From Nocardioides sp. SLBN-35 (GTDB lineage Bacteria; Actinomycetota; Actinomycetes; Propionibacteriales; Nocardioidaceae), in assembly GCF_006715725.1 (NCBI RefSeq), contig NZ_VFNU01000001.1:310001-374000 (forward strand): a DNA stretch of 64,000 bases, written 5' to 3'. The translations under genes and the position numbers were made by a program. Positions 8,003 through 16,877 of the stretch are shown piece by piece. The notes beneath the pieces were generated by a model that was given only the letters and a program-made list of their open reading frames with translations, was not told the DNA's origin and did not search any database. How positions within the stretch are numbered: the stretch's first letter is position 1; the number at the start of each line of letters is the position of its first letter.

Positions 8003-9905
8003 CACGGACCACCACCTCGGAGACCTCGGCCCGGAAGCCACCGGAGACCTCCGGCAGGGCCGTCCACCACAGGACAAGGTAGCGAGCCCTCACCGAGGCC
8101 GCAGGCGACAGGGTCAACCGGCCGCCGCCCTTCGCGGTCGCCAGCGGGCTGCCGATGGGTGCCTCGGTGGGTGCGGTGGCGCCGTCGACGGCGTACAGGC
8201 CGACCTGGTCGGGGCTCATCAGGCCCTCGTCGATCATGCGTACGTCGACCGAGGCCACCGTGCGGGTCCGTCCCAGGTCGAGGACCAGGCCGACGCCCGT
8301 CTTGAGGCCGGTGGGGCCGAGCTGGTCGAAGTAGGTGTCGGTGCGCCAGCCGGTCTGCGTGTCGCCGTCGACCACGGCCTCGGCCAGCGAGCCGTTCTCG
8401 TCGCCGTCGGTGCCGAGCGGGTCGAAGGCACTGACTCGGACCCCGTCGATGGCCGCGGCCCGGCCCGCGCTGGTCTCGGCGGTGCTCGGAGTGTCCTTCG
8501 GGTCGCCGCCGAGGGCGGTGCGGCCGCGGCCGAGGTTGAACGCGATCGCCACCGCCACGAGCAGCAGCACCGCGAGCGCGACGGCCATGGCGAGCCGCAG
8601 CCAGCTGCGGCCGGGCACGGTCTCCAGGCTGTCGGTGGAGTCGTGCTCGTCGGGACCGGTGTCGGTGTCCCACGGCCAGAACCCGGTGGGTGTGACGCCC
8701 GGAGGCGGTGCGCCGGGCTCGGGCTCGGAGGGCACCGGGGGCAGCCGGCGCCGGCCGCCGCCCGGCGGGTCGGGGGCGAACAGCGGTCGCTCCGGCAGGT
8801 CCTCGAAGGGCGGGGGCGGGGGCGGCGGGGTGCTGCGGGTGCGCAGCCAGGTGACGTCCTCGTCGTCGCCGAAGACCGGCATCCCGGCCTCGGTGGGCAG
8901 CTCGGTCACCAGGGGGATGGGCGGCTCGTCCTCGGAGTCCGGCTCGGGCTCAGGCTCCGGGTCGGGCTCGGGGTCGGGCTCGGGGTCCGGCTCCGGGGCC
9001 GGCGCTACGACGGGGATGTCGTCGCGGGAGGCGTCATGCGGCAGCGGGTCGGCGAGGGCGGGCAGCCACACCGGGCGCAGCTCGTTGATCGGCGGGATGG
9101 CGCGGGCCAGCCGGGTGGGTGCCCCGGTCGGGTCACCGACGAAGGCCAGCAGCTCGCCGGCGATGCCGGCGGCCGAGGACACGTCGGGGTGGTCGGCGCT
9201 GCGCCGGCGCCAGCGGGGTGCGCCGCTGCGCTGGTCGAGCTCGCGCCACAGCACGTCGAGCGGCTGCGGCACGCCCGCCACCACCTGGCGGGGGCTGAGC
9301 GTGGTGTCGTTCTCGCGAGGTGCGGCCGGCACGATCGAGCCGGACGGGCCCGGCCAGGTGCCGGTCAGCGCGCAGTGCAGCAGGCCGCCGAGGTCCTCGA
9401 GGTCGCCCTGGACGTCGCCGGGCGAGAGGCCGTGCAGGGCGGCGTCGACGCACATCCCGATGATGCGCACCGCGCCGTACCTGTCGATGAGGACGTTCTC
9501 GGGGTTGAGCCGGCCGTGGGTGACGCCGGCGGCGTGCGCCCGCGCGAGGGCGTCGGCGACGTCGGCGACCAGCCAGGCGGCGTTGCGCGGCGTCAGCGGC
9601 CCGTCGTGGGTGACCAGGATGTCGAGCGAGATCCCGGTCCCCCACTCGTTGACCACGAAGCAGCGCCCGTCCTCCTCCTCGGCGTCGAGCACGCGCAGGA
9701 TCCGCGGGTCGAGGACCTGGGCGGACGTGCGGGCCGCCTCGATCAGCTCGTGGGCGCGGGGGTCGTCCTGGGCGATGACGTGCAGCGCGACGAACCGCTC
9801 CAGGACCCGGTCGTGGGCACGCCAGAACCGTCCCCCGCCGCTCTCGCTGAGCAGGTCGATCAACCGGTAGCGGCCGGCGAGGACATCGCCCGACCGCGTC
9901 GACAT
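7995..9905 (-). CDS. Membrane pseudokinase with C-terminal discoidin-like domain
   Basis: Protein of 636 residues. The N-terminal 270 residues have a Ser/Thr kinase fold but lack the catalytic residues: the ATP-anchoring Lys is His (ALHVI, about 42), the HRDLKPEN loop reads HGRLNPEN (about 130-137, the base Asp replaced by Arg) and DFG reads IGMC (about 149-152). An acidic linker with repeated PEPD and a proline run follows, then one membrane segment near 430-455 and an extracellular beta-rich domain resembling F5/8 type C/NPCBM folds. In M. tuberculosis a similar pseudokinase is fused to MurJ (Rv3910) and binds FhaA when phosphorylated; here it is a separate gene 70 bases after murJ. Confidence 0.85.
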   Translation of the reverse strand: MSTRSGDVLAGRYRLIDLLSESGGGRFWRAHDRVLERFVALHVIAQDDPRAHELIEAARTSAQVLDPRILRVLDAEEEDGRCFVVNEWGTGISLDILVTHDGPLTPRNAAWLVADVADALARAHAAGVTHGRLNPENVLIDRYGAVRIIGMCVDAALHGLSPGDVQGDLEDLGGLLHCALTGTWPGPSGSIVPAAPRENDTTLSPRQVVAGVPQPLDVLWRELDQRSGAPRWRRRSADHPDVSSAAGIAGELLAFVGDPTGAPTRLARAIPPINELRPVWLPALADPLPHDASRDDIPVVAPAPEPDPEPDPEPDPEPEPEPDSEDEPPIPLVTELPTEAGMPVFGDDEDVTWLRTRSTPPPPPPPFEDLPERPLFAPDPPGGGRRRLPPVPSEPEPGAPPPGVTPTGFWPWDTDTGPDEHDSTDSLETVPGRSWLRLAMAVALAVLLLVAVAIAFNLGRGRTALGGDPKDTPSTAETSAGRAAAIDGVRVSAFDPLGTDGDENGSLAEAVVDGDTQTGWRTDTYFDQLGPTGLKTGVGLVLDLGRTRTVASVDVRMIDEGLMSPDQVGLYAVDGATAPTEAPIGSPLATAKGGGRLTLSPAASVRARYLVLWWTALPEVSGGFRAEVSEVVVRGE

Positions 9906-9975
9906 CGCCACCTCGTCCCCCTGCCGATCCGCCCTCGTGGTCCCTGCGGTCACCTTAGTCCGGCCGGCGCCGGAA

Positions 9976-11667
9976 CTAGCGGCGGCTCAGCCGCCTGCTG
10001 ACGGTGTCGGCGACCGACGTCACGTCGTCGAGGCCCAGCGGGCGCGCGAGGGCCAGCAGGACGCCTCCGGCACCGGCGCTGACGATCGCCACCTCCAGAG
10101 CCGCCCACAGCCAGTGCGGGTCCGGCCCGACCAGCTCGACGACGGTGTCGGTGACCACGATGTCGAGGAACCGGCCGACCACGAACACGACCACGCTCGC
10201 GGCGAGCAGCCGCAGCAGGAACCCGCGCCGGTGCCACACCGCGCCGCGCGGCATGCCGCCGCGACGCAGGGTGCGCAGCAGCACGACCGAGGAGAGGGTC
10301 GCGCCCACGGTGTACGCGCCGCCGTACGCCAGCACCAGCATCGGGGAGGTGTCCCACGGGTCGACCCGGCTGACGAACAGCACCGCGAGGCCGATGTTGG
10401 TGGCCGCGATCGCGCACTGCACGAAGAACACCAGCCTGTTGAGCTCGAGCGCGTAGAACCCGCGCAGGACCAGGTAGTGCACGGTGAACGCGACGACCGC
10501 GAAGCCGAAGAGCACCATCGACGACTCGAACCGGTGCACGTACGGCGCGGTCGCCCCGTGGCCCCACACGACCTGGGCCAACGGGAGCGCGATCGAGGGC
10601 AGCAGCGCCGCGAACGGTACGACGACCGACAGCGCCGTGCGCAGCGTCGCGCCGAGGGTGGTCGCGAGCCGGCCCATGTCGCTGGTGGCGGCCGCGGCCG
10701 AGAGCCGCGGCAGGATCGCGGTCGCCAGGGAGACGGTGATGATCGAGTGCGGGACCATCGTCACGAGCATCACGTTCGAGTAGATCGTGATGCCGGTGCC
10801 GTCCTCGGCGGCGGCGGTGCCGCCCGAGGCGAGGCGCACCACGACGACGTACGCGATCTGGTTGACGACGACGAAGAGCACGGTCCAGATCGCCAGGTGC
10901 AGGGTGTGGCCGAGCCCGACGCCGCGCCAGTCGAACCGCGGTCGCACCCGCACCCCGGCCGCGCGCAGGTAGGGCACCAGGATGAGCAGCTGGGCGGCGA
11001 TGCCGACCGTCGAGCCGATGCCGAGCAGGGCCTCCTGACCGGGGGTGAACGCGCCGCGCTGCTCGGCGGGCGTCGCCGGGCCGAAGGCGACCAGGTAGGC
11101 GACCAGGACCCCGACCGAGATGATGTTGTTGGCGATCGGCGCCCACATCATCGGGCCGAACCGGCCGCGCGCGTTGAGCACCTGGCCGACCAGCACGAAC
11201 ATGCCGTAGAAGAAGACCTGCGGCAGGCAGTAGCGCGCGAAGTCGATCGCCGACTGCCGCTGCTCGGCGAGGTGCGGCGCGTTGTAGCTCGGCACCAGCA
11301 CCTGCATCACCAGCGGCGCGGCGACCACGAGCAGCACCGTCACCAGGCCCAGGAAGCAGGCGGCGAGGGTCATCACCCGGTTGACGTACGCCGCGCCGCC
11401 GTCCGGGTCGTTCTTCATCGACCGGACCAGCTGCGGCACCAGCACCGCGTTGAAGACGCCGCCCGCGAGCAGGATGTAGAGCATGTTCGGCACCGTGTTG
11501 GCCACGGTGAAGATGTCGGCGTGCAGCGAGATGCCGAGGGCGGCCGCGAGCAGGGTCGAGCGGATGAAGCCGCTGAACCGCGACACGATCGTGCCGGCCG
11601 CCATCACGGCGGTGTTGGCGAGGATCCTCCTCTGCTCCCCGCCGGCCGCGTCGTCGGTCTCGCTCAC
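9976..11667 (-). CDS. murJ: Lipid II flippase MurJ (MviN)
   Basis: Polytopic membrane protein of 563 residues of the MATE-like MOP superfamily, which flips lipid II across the membrane for peptidoglycan synthesis. The N-terminus has the typical NTAVMAAGTIVSRFSGFIR block, and about 14 hydrophobic segments can be counted. The C-terminus ends in a basic SRRLSRR tail. The GTG at 11667 overlaps the upstream stop by four bases. Unlike the mycobacterial protein it has no attached kinase domain; the pseudokinase is the next gene. It probably acts with the penicillin-binding protein encoded at 21469. Confidence 0.93.
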   Translation of the reverse strand: MSETDDAAGGEQRRILANTAVMAAGTIVSRFSGFIRSTLLAAALGISLHADIFTVANTVPNMLYILLAGGVFNAVLVPQLVRSMKNDPDGGAAYVNRVMTLAACFLGLVTVLLVVAAPLVMQVLVPSYNAPHLAEQRQSAIDFARYCLPQVFFYGMFVLVGQVLNARGRFGPMMWAPIANNIISVGVLVAYLVAFGPATPAEQRGAFTPGQEALLGIGSTVGIAAQLLILVPYLRAAGVRVRPRFDWRGVGLGHTLHLAIWTVLFVVVNQIAYVVVVRLASGGTAAAEDGTGITIYSNVMLVTMVPHSIITVSLATAILPRLSAAAATSDMGRLATTLGATLRTALSVVVPFAALLPSIALPLAQVVWGHGATAPYVHRFESSMVLFGFAVVAFTVHYLVLRGFYALELNRLVFFVQCAIAATNIGLAVLFVSRVDPWDTSPMLVLAYGGAYTVGATLSSVVLLRTLRRGGMPRGAVWHRRGFLLRLLAASVVVFVVGRFLDIVVTDTVVELVGPDPHWLWAALEVAIVSAGAGGVLLALARPLGLDDVTSVADTVSRRLSRR

Positions 11668-13913
11668 GCAGTGACCTCGCCGGGCTCGCCGGGGCCGCTG
11701 CCCTGGCCGCGCGAGCGGAAGCGGCGGACCAGGCGGATGCCGATGGCGACGAAGAGGATGCCGGCGCCCGTGCCGATGATCGCCCAGATCACCACCCCGA
11801 CCTGACCCGAACGGATCGGCAGCTCGTCCTCGGCACCGATCGGCGTACCGTCGGCGTCGGTGAGGCGGAGCCGGACGTTGTGGACGCCGGTGCCGTGCAT
11901 GTCGGCGCTGATCGGGACCGACGAGCGGCTGTTGGCCGCCAGCACGATCGGGTTCGCGGCCCTGATGGTGGCCTCGGAGTCGGTGGCCGCCTCGATCCGC
12001 ACGGTCACGGCGTGGTCGAGGGTGTTGGCGATGGCGACGTTGAAGCTGCCGGAGCTGCTCGACAGCGTGACCCCCTGGGGCGCGTCGAGGGTCACCATGT
12101 CGAGCTGGCCGGTCACCCAGTCGCGCGAGCGGCCCAGCCGCGGCGCGGCGTCGGAGTCGTCGCGCATGGCGTACGACGTGCCGGCCAGCGCCTCGCCCAC
12201 GACGGTGTCGCCGATCGTGTAGCCCTCGCCCAGGATGCTCTGCAGCGAGCGTCCCGCGCGGATGAGGGCGCCGGCCTCGCTGAACACGCTGGTGTCGAGC
12301 TGCGCGGCGACCTGGCCCTCGGGGTAGGTGAGGTCGTCGGGGTCGATCTGGCGCCCGGCGCCGTCGGCGCCCGCGGCCAGGTCGTTGGTGTGCGTGATCG
12401 TCGGCAGGGACACCAGCGAGACGAGCGCCGGGTCCAGCTGCGACCAGAACTCGGAGGCGTCGGCCGCGTCGATGCCGGACGGGAGGACGTCGACGATCGG
12501 GGCCGGCCGTCCCCGGTGGGCGGCGATCATGCGGATCGCCGCCTCGCTGAGCAGTCGCTGGCGCAGCGCCACCGGAGCCAGCGCCCGGTCGGGTCCCGGG
12601 CCGCCCTTGGCGGTGGCGGTGCTCGTGGGTACGACCGGCCGGCTGCCCACCAGGCCGCCCACGGGCGGGCCGTCGGGATAGTCCTCGGCGCCGAACATCT
12701 GCTCGCCGAGCAGCACGGTCGCGTCGTCGTCGACGTTCTCGATCGCGCCGGCGTCGAGGTAGCCGTTGCGCGACGCGACGACCGGGGTGCCCTCGATGCC
12801 CCAGGCGGCCAGCGTCGGCGACGGGTGCTTGCGTGCGGTGTCGTAGAGGCTCGGCAGGGCGTGCGCCGCGGCGGCGAGGTCGGGGTCGCCGTACGGGAGC
12901 AGGGCGACGGTGTCGTCGGGCAGCACGGAGCCGGCCTTGTCGAGCCAGGTCTGGGCGGCCCGCACGAGCGTGCTGTCGGGCTCCAGGGTCGCGCCGCCGA
13001 CCTCGGCCCCGTCGTCGCCGCCCTCGCCGGCGTCGTCGCTCTGCGACTCGCTGGGCGACGGGCTGTCGCTCTCGGACGGCTCGTCGACGGGGGCGACCGG
13101 GGCGATCTCGCGGATCGGGTTGCCGGCGGCGAGCTGGCTCACCGCGTCCGGCAGCGCGGGGTCCACCAGCCAGGTCACCGGCCGGGTGTTGCCGGCGGCA
13201 CCGAACGCGAGCGGCCCGCCGAGCGTGCCGTCCGGCGCGAGTGCCTCCTCCCACCACGAGGTGCGACCCAGCTCGCCGTCGGCCGAGTGCGCGACCCGGC
13301 CGCGCAGGGGCACCACGACGGCGGTGTCGACGGGCTCGCCGGCGCCCGGGGCGACGTACGGCAGGAAGGTCCGGGCCCGTCCGTCGGCCAGCTTGTCGCG
13401 CCCGTCGGCGTTCTCGCCGAGCGCGTGCACGCCGAACCAGTAGACGCCGGTGGTGGGTGTCGCGAACATCAGGCGCAGGACCCGCTGGGGGATCCGGATC
13501 GTGTAGTCGGTGCTCTCCCCCGGCCCGAGCGAGTCCACCTCGGCGCGGACCGCGAGGTCGTCGGTGTAGCGCTGGCCGACCTCGGCCTCCGGGTCGGTGG
13601 CGACCGCGGAGCTGAGCTCCTCCTCGGTCGTCATCGCCGGGGCGGTCGAGCCGAACATCGGGTAGAGGTTGATCCGCTGCCAGGTCTCGAGGTCGACGTT
13701 GGTCACCGTGCCGCTGACGACGAGGGGGCCGCTGGTGGGCAGCAGCCCGGGCGTGAGCGCGTCGATGCTGATCTCGAGCGGCGGGTCGTACTCCGCGTGC
13801 CTCGGCGCAGCGTCCGGGCTCGCGTGCGCGGGCAGCGCGACACCGGGCAGCGCGACACCCAGCGCGAGAGCGGTCGCCAGACCTGCGAGCAGGCGAGAAC
13901 GACGGCGGACCAC
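11664..13913 (-). CDS. Large exported DUF6049-like protein
   Basis: Protein of 749 residues with a signal peptide (about 1-31, ending near ALPAHA), a long extracellular part and a C-terminal membrane helix (about 703-725) followed by a basic cytosolic tail. An acidic Ser/Glu-rich low-complexity stretch lies near residues 275-300. By order (this gene, murJ, pseudokinase, sigM) it corresponds to Rv3909 of M. tuberculosis, whose function is unknown. GTG start at 13913. It heads the murJ operon, so an envelope role beside MurJ is a reasonable inference only. Confidence 0.8.
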   Translation of the reverse strand: MVRRRSRLLAGLATALALGVALPGVALPAHASPDAAPRHAEYDPPLEISIDALTPGLLPTSGPLVVSGTVTNVDLETWQRINLYPMFGSTAPAMTTEEELSSAVATDPEAEVGQRYTDDLAVRAEVDSLGPGESTDYTIRIPQRVLRLMFATPTTGVYWFGVHALGENADGRDKLADGRARTFLPYVAPGAGEPVDTAVVVPLRGRVAHSADGELGRTSWWEEALAPDGTLGGPLAFGAAGNTRPVTWLVDPALPDAVSQLAAGNPIREIAPVAPVDEPSESDSPSPSESQSDDAGEGGDDGAEVGGATLEPDSTLVRAAQTWLDKAGSVLPDDTVALLPYGDPDLAAAAHALPSLYDTARKHPSPTLAAWGIEGTPVVASRNGYLDAGAIENVDDDATVLLGEQMFGAEDYPDGPPVGGLVGSRPVVPTSTATAKGGPGPDRALAPVALRQRLLSEAAIRMIAAHRGRPAPIVDVLPSGIDAADASEFWSQLDPALVSLVSLPTITHTNDLAAGADGAGRQIDPDDLTYPEGQVAAQLDTSVFSEAGALIRAGRSLQSILGEGYTIGDTVVGEALAGTSYAMRDDSDAAPRLGRSRDWVTGQLDMVTLDAPQGVTLSSSSGSFNVAIANTLDHAVTVRIEAATDSEATIRAANPIVLAANSRSSVPISADMHGTGVHNVRLRLTDADGTPIGAEDELPIRSGQVGVVIWAIIGTGAGILFVAIGIRLVRRFRSRGQGSGPGEPGEVTA

Positions 13914-13950
13914 GGACCGAGGGTAGTAGGGCCGCCTGAGTGCCTCCGCC

Positions 13951-13956
13951 TAGACT
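13951..13956 (+). promoter_or_regulatory. Leaderless -10 element of pcnA
   Basis: TAGACT lies eight bases before the pcnA GTG, within the 51-base spacer between the divergent DUF6049 and pcnA genes. Confidence 0.5.
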
Positions 13957-13964
13957 CTCCGCCC

Positions 13965-15446
13965 GTGACCGACACGCCCGACCAGACGCCGACCAGTGCC
14001 CCGCTGAGGCTGGTCGACGTCCAGGCCGCGGTCGCCGCCGAGCTCGACCGGATCTCCCCGGTGATCGACGAGCTCGGTGCGCTCTTCGCCGCCGGGGGCC
14101 ACGAGCTCGCGCTCGTCGGCGGCCCCGTGCGCGACGCGATGCTCGGCCGCCGGTCCAACGACCTCGACTTCACCACCTCCGCGCGCCCCGAGCAGACCGA
14201 CCGGATCCTCAAGGCCTGGGGCGACGCCTGGTGGGACATGGGCCGCGACTTCGGCACCATCGGCTGCCGCAAGGGCGACTGGGTGGTCGAGGTGACGACC
14301 TACCGCTCCGAGGCCTACGACCCCGACTCCCGCAAGCCGGAGGTGCAGTACGGCGACAGCCTGGCCGGCGACCTCGGCCGGCGCGACTTCACCGTCAACG
14401 CGATGGCGGTCCGGCTGCCGGGTCGTGAGGTGGAGGACCCGTACGGCGGCGTGATGGATCTCGCGCACCGCGTGATCCGCACCCCCGGCACCCCCGAGCA
14501 GTCCTTCTCCGACGACCCGCTGCGGATGATGCGGGCCGCCCGGTTCGCCGCCCAGCTCGGCTTCGCGGTCGACCCGGCCGTGGTGCGGGCGATGACCGAG
14601 ATGGCCGACCGGATCGAGATCATCTCCGCCGAGCGGGTGCGCGACGAGCTGGTGAAGCTGGTCTGCGCGCCCCACCCCCGGCTCGGCCTCGAGCTGCTCG
14701 TCGAGACCGGCCTCGCCGAGCGGGTGCTGCCGGAGCTGCCCGCGCTCAAGCTGGAGCGCGACGAGCACCACCGCCACAAGGACGTCTACGAGCACACCCT
14801 GACCGTGCTCGAGCAGGCGATCGACCTCGAGCCGCGGCTGGCCGCGCGCGCCGGCGCCCCCGAGGGCCCCGACTTCGTGTCCCGCTTCGCCGCGCTCATG
14901 CACGACGTCGGCAAGCCGCGCACCCGCCGCTTCCAGGACGACGGCGTGGTCACCTTCCACCACCACGACGTCGTGGGCGCCAAGCTCACCCGCAAGCGGA
15001 TGAAGGCGCTCAAGTTCAGCAACGAGCAGATCGACGCGGTCGGTGACCTGGTCGAGCTGCACCTGCGGTTCCACGGCTACGGCTCGGGCGAGTGGACCGA
15101 CTCGGCCGTACGCCGCTACGTCCGCGACGCCGGCTCCCAGCTCGAGCGACTGCACGTGCTCACCCGCGCCGACTGCACGACCCGCAACAAGAAGAAGGCC
15201 GACCGGCTGCGTCGTACCTATGACGACCTGGAGGCCCGCATCGACCGTCTCTCCGCCGAGGAGGAGCTGGCCTCGATCCGGCCCGACCTCGACGGCAACC
15301 AGATCATGACGCTGCTCGGCATCGGGCCGGGCCGGGAGGTCGGCGAGGCGTACAGGTTCCTGCTCGAGCTTCGCCTCGACAACGGCCCGATGTCACAGGA
15401 GGACGCCGCCGCCGCGTTGCGGGACTGGTGGGCCGCCCGCGGCTGA
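13965..15446 (+). CDS. pcnA: CCA tRNA nucleotidyltransferase / poly(A) polymerase family
   Basis: Class II nucleotidyltransferase of 493 residues that adds or repairs the 3' CCA of tRNA. The nucleotidyltransferase core shows GGPVRDAMLG (about 52-61) and the metal-binding DLD (about 66-68); the RNA-binding region RRDFTVNAMAVR follows. A C-terminal HD domain is visible (MHDVGKPRTR with His-Asp about 313-314, and FHHHD). The GTG at 13965 has a TANNNT box eight bases upstream. In mycobacteria a MutT gene lies between pcnA and the Rv3909 homologue; here there is only 51 bases. Confidence 0.93.
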   Translation: MTDTPDQTPTSAPLRLVDVQAAVAAELDRISPVIDELGALFAAGGHELALVGGPVRDAMLGRRSNDLDFTTSARPEQTDRILKAWGDAWWDMGRDFGTIGCRKGDWVVEVTTYRSEAYDPDSRKPEVQYGDSLAGDLGRRDFTVNAMAVRLPGREVEDPYGGVMDLAHRVIRTPGTPEQSFSDDPLRMMRAARFAAQLGFAVDPAVVRAMTEMADRIEIISAERVRDELVKLVCAPHPRLGLELLVETGLAERVLPELPALKLERDEHHRHKDVYEHTLTVLEQAIDLEPRLAARAGAPEGPDFVSRFAALMHDVGKPRTRRFQDDGVVTFHHHDVVGAKLTRKRMKALKFSNEQIDAVGDLVELHLRFHGYGSGEWTDSAVRRYVRDAGSQLERLHVLTRADCTTRNKKKADRLRRTYDDLEARIDRLSAEEELASIRPDLDGNQIMTLLGIGPGREVGEAYRFLLELRLDNGPMSQEDAAAALRDWWAARG

Positions 15447-15453
15447 CCGGTCG

Positions 15454-16224
15454 CTACCAGGGCACCGGACCGTCGGCGTCGAAGAAGCTGCCCGACGGAC
15501 CGGCCTCGCCCATCAGTGCCGCCCGCGCCACGACCTCGGCCGCCTCGTCGGCGGGCGTCGGCGCGGCCGCCCGGTTGTCGGGACCGCCCAGGTCGGTCTG
15601 CACCCAGCCGGGGCACACCGCGTTCACCTTGACCGTCGTACCCGCCAGCTTCTTGGCCAGGGCGATCGTCAGTCCGTTGAGCGCCGCCTTCGACGACTGG
15701 TAGGCCGGCACCACCAGGGAGTGGTACGGCGACGCGGGGTCGAGCTGATCACTCAGCGAGCCCATCCGGCTCGACACGTTGACGACCCGGCCGCGATCGG
15801 ACTCCAGGAGCAGCGGGAGGACGGCCGCCGTGACGGCGACGGCGCCGAGCACGTTCGTGCGGAAGGTGCGCCAGAAGAGGTCGGGGTCGAGGGGATCGAC
15901 CGCGTCGGTCGCGGTCGCCTCCGGCAGGATCCCGGCGTTGTTGACCAGGATGTCCAGCCGGCCGTGCTCGCGACGGATCCGCTCGGCCGCGTCCTTCACG
16001 CTCGCGTCGTCGTCCACGTCCAGCGGCACGGCACTGGCCCACACCCCCGCCTCGCGCAGCCCGAGCACCGCGGCCCGGGCTCGCGTCTCGTCACGCGCGC
16101 CGATCACCACCGTCACGCCCTCGCGTCCGAGGCGCCTGGCGGTGGCGAGGCCGAGTCCGCGGTTGCCGCCGGTGACGAGGGCGACCCTCTCGTTCGTCGT
16201 GGGCTTCGTGTTCGTTGTCGTCAT
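15454..16224 (-). CDS. Short-chain dehydrogenase/reductase
   Basis: Classical SDR of 256 residues, NAD(P)-dependent. The cofactor loop is TGGNRGLG (18-25), NNAG is at 95-98, the catalytic Ser is near 151-152 and the YxxxK pair is YQSSK (Tyr 175, Lys 179). GARD after the second strand suggests NADP preference. It resembles plant-like carbonyl reductase SDRs with an extended loop before the Tyr. Convergent with pcnA (seven-base gap) and divergent from the SRPBCC gene. Substrate unknown. Confidence 0.88.
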   Translation of the reverse strand: MTTTNTKPTTNERVALVTGGNRGLGLATARRLGREGVTVVIGARDETRARAAVLGLREAGVWASAVPLDVDDDASVKDAAERIRREHGRLDILVNNAGILPEATATDAVDPLDPDLFWRTFRTNVLGAVAVTAAVLPLLLESDRGRVVNVSSRMGSLSDQLDPASPYHSLVVPAYQSSKAALNGLTIALAKKLAGTTVKVNAVCPGWVQTDLGGPDNRAAAPTPADEAAEVVARAALMGEAGPSGSFFDADGPVPW

Positions 16225-16311
16225 GCGTCCAGCCTGCTCGGACCGGGCGGGCCGGGTCTGGCGGCAATCGGACGTCGCATCGTGTGCGCGGCGTCACATA
16301 CCGCCGGTCTG

Positions 16312-16325
16312 CTACCTGCGGGTAG
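16312..16325. promoter_or_regulatory. Inverted repeat upstream of SRPBCC gene
   Basis: CTACC-TGCG-GGTAG lies about 40 bases before the ATG at 16365 in the divergent spacer, directly followed by a TAGTTT-like -10 element. It could be an operator; no regulator is adjacent. Confidence 0.35.
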
Positions 16326-16364
16326 TTTGCCGGGGACCGCCCTGTTCCTACGGAAGGCACCGCC

Positions 16365-16847
16365 ATGGCCGACACGTACGAGAAGCTGCTCGAGGACTCG
16401 ATCGAGATCTCCGCCCCCGCCGAGAAGGTGTGGTCGCTCGTGACCGACATCCCGGCGATGTCCAAGTGGAGCCCGCAGGTCGTGAAGTCGACCGTCAAGG
16501 GCGGCGTGGTCAAGCAGGGCGCGGTCTTCAGCAACCTCAACAAGCAGGGCATCAAGCGCTGGCCGACCGGCGGCAAGGTCATCCGCTTCCAGCCGCCGAC
16601 CGCCTCGACGCCCGGCGACTTCGCGTTCCGGATCCGCGAGAACCGGACCGTGTGGTCCTTCGAGCTCGCGCCGACCGCCGACGGCGGCACCCGCCTCACC
16701 GAGCGCCGCGAGACCCCCGACGGCATCTCCGGGCTGTCGATGGCGCTGACCAAGCTGGTCCTCGGCGGCCAGAAGCCGTTCACCGACGAGCTGCGCCGCG
16801 GCATCCGGCAGACCCTGGAGCGGATCAAGGCCGAGGCCGAGGCCTGA
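16365..16847 (+). CDS. SRPBCC (START/PYR1-like) family protein
   Basis: Protein of 160 residues of the polyketide cyclase/START-like fold, a hydrophobic-ligand pocket. It begins with the typical first strand and helix pattern IEISAPAEKVWSLVTDIPAMSKWSPQ and ends in the long C-terminal helix (FTDELRRGIRQTLERIKAEAEA). ATG with an AAGGCACC-type upstream sequence. Ligand and reaction cannot be inferred. Members of this fold often sit alone near dehydrogenases, as here. Confidence 0.85.
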   Translation: MADTYEKLLEDSIEISAPAEKVWSLVTDIPAMSKWSPQVVKSTVKGGVVKQGAVFSNLNKQGIKRWPTGGKVIRFQPPTASTPGDFAFRIRENRTVWSFELAPTADGGTRLTERRETPDGISGLSMALTKLVLGGQKPFTDELRRGIRQTLERIKAEAEA

Positions 16848-16877
16848 GCCTGATCCCGGGTCTGGTCTCATAGGCGC

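Noticed and set aside
8930-9000. Short repeats that could look like a small tandem array
   Set aside because: They code the PEPD linker of the pseudokinase and have no spacer structure, so not a CRISPR array.
11880-15446. Open frame of more than 1100 codons covering pcnA and its upstream region
   Set aside because: Only the part from 13965 codes a real protein; the rest is an Arg/Gly/Asp-rich antisense shadow of the DUF6049 gene.
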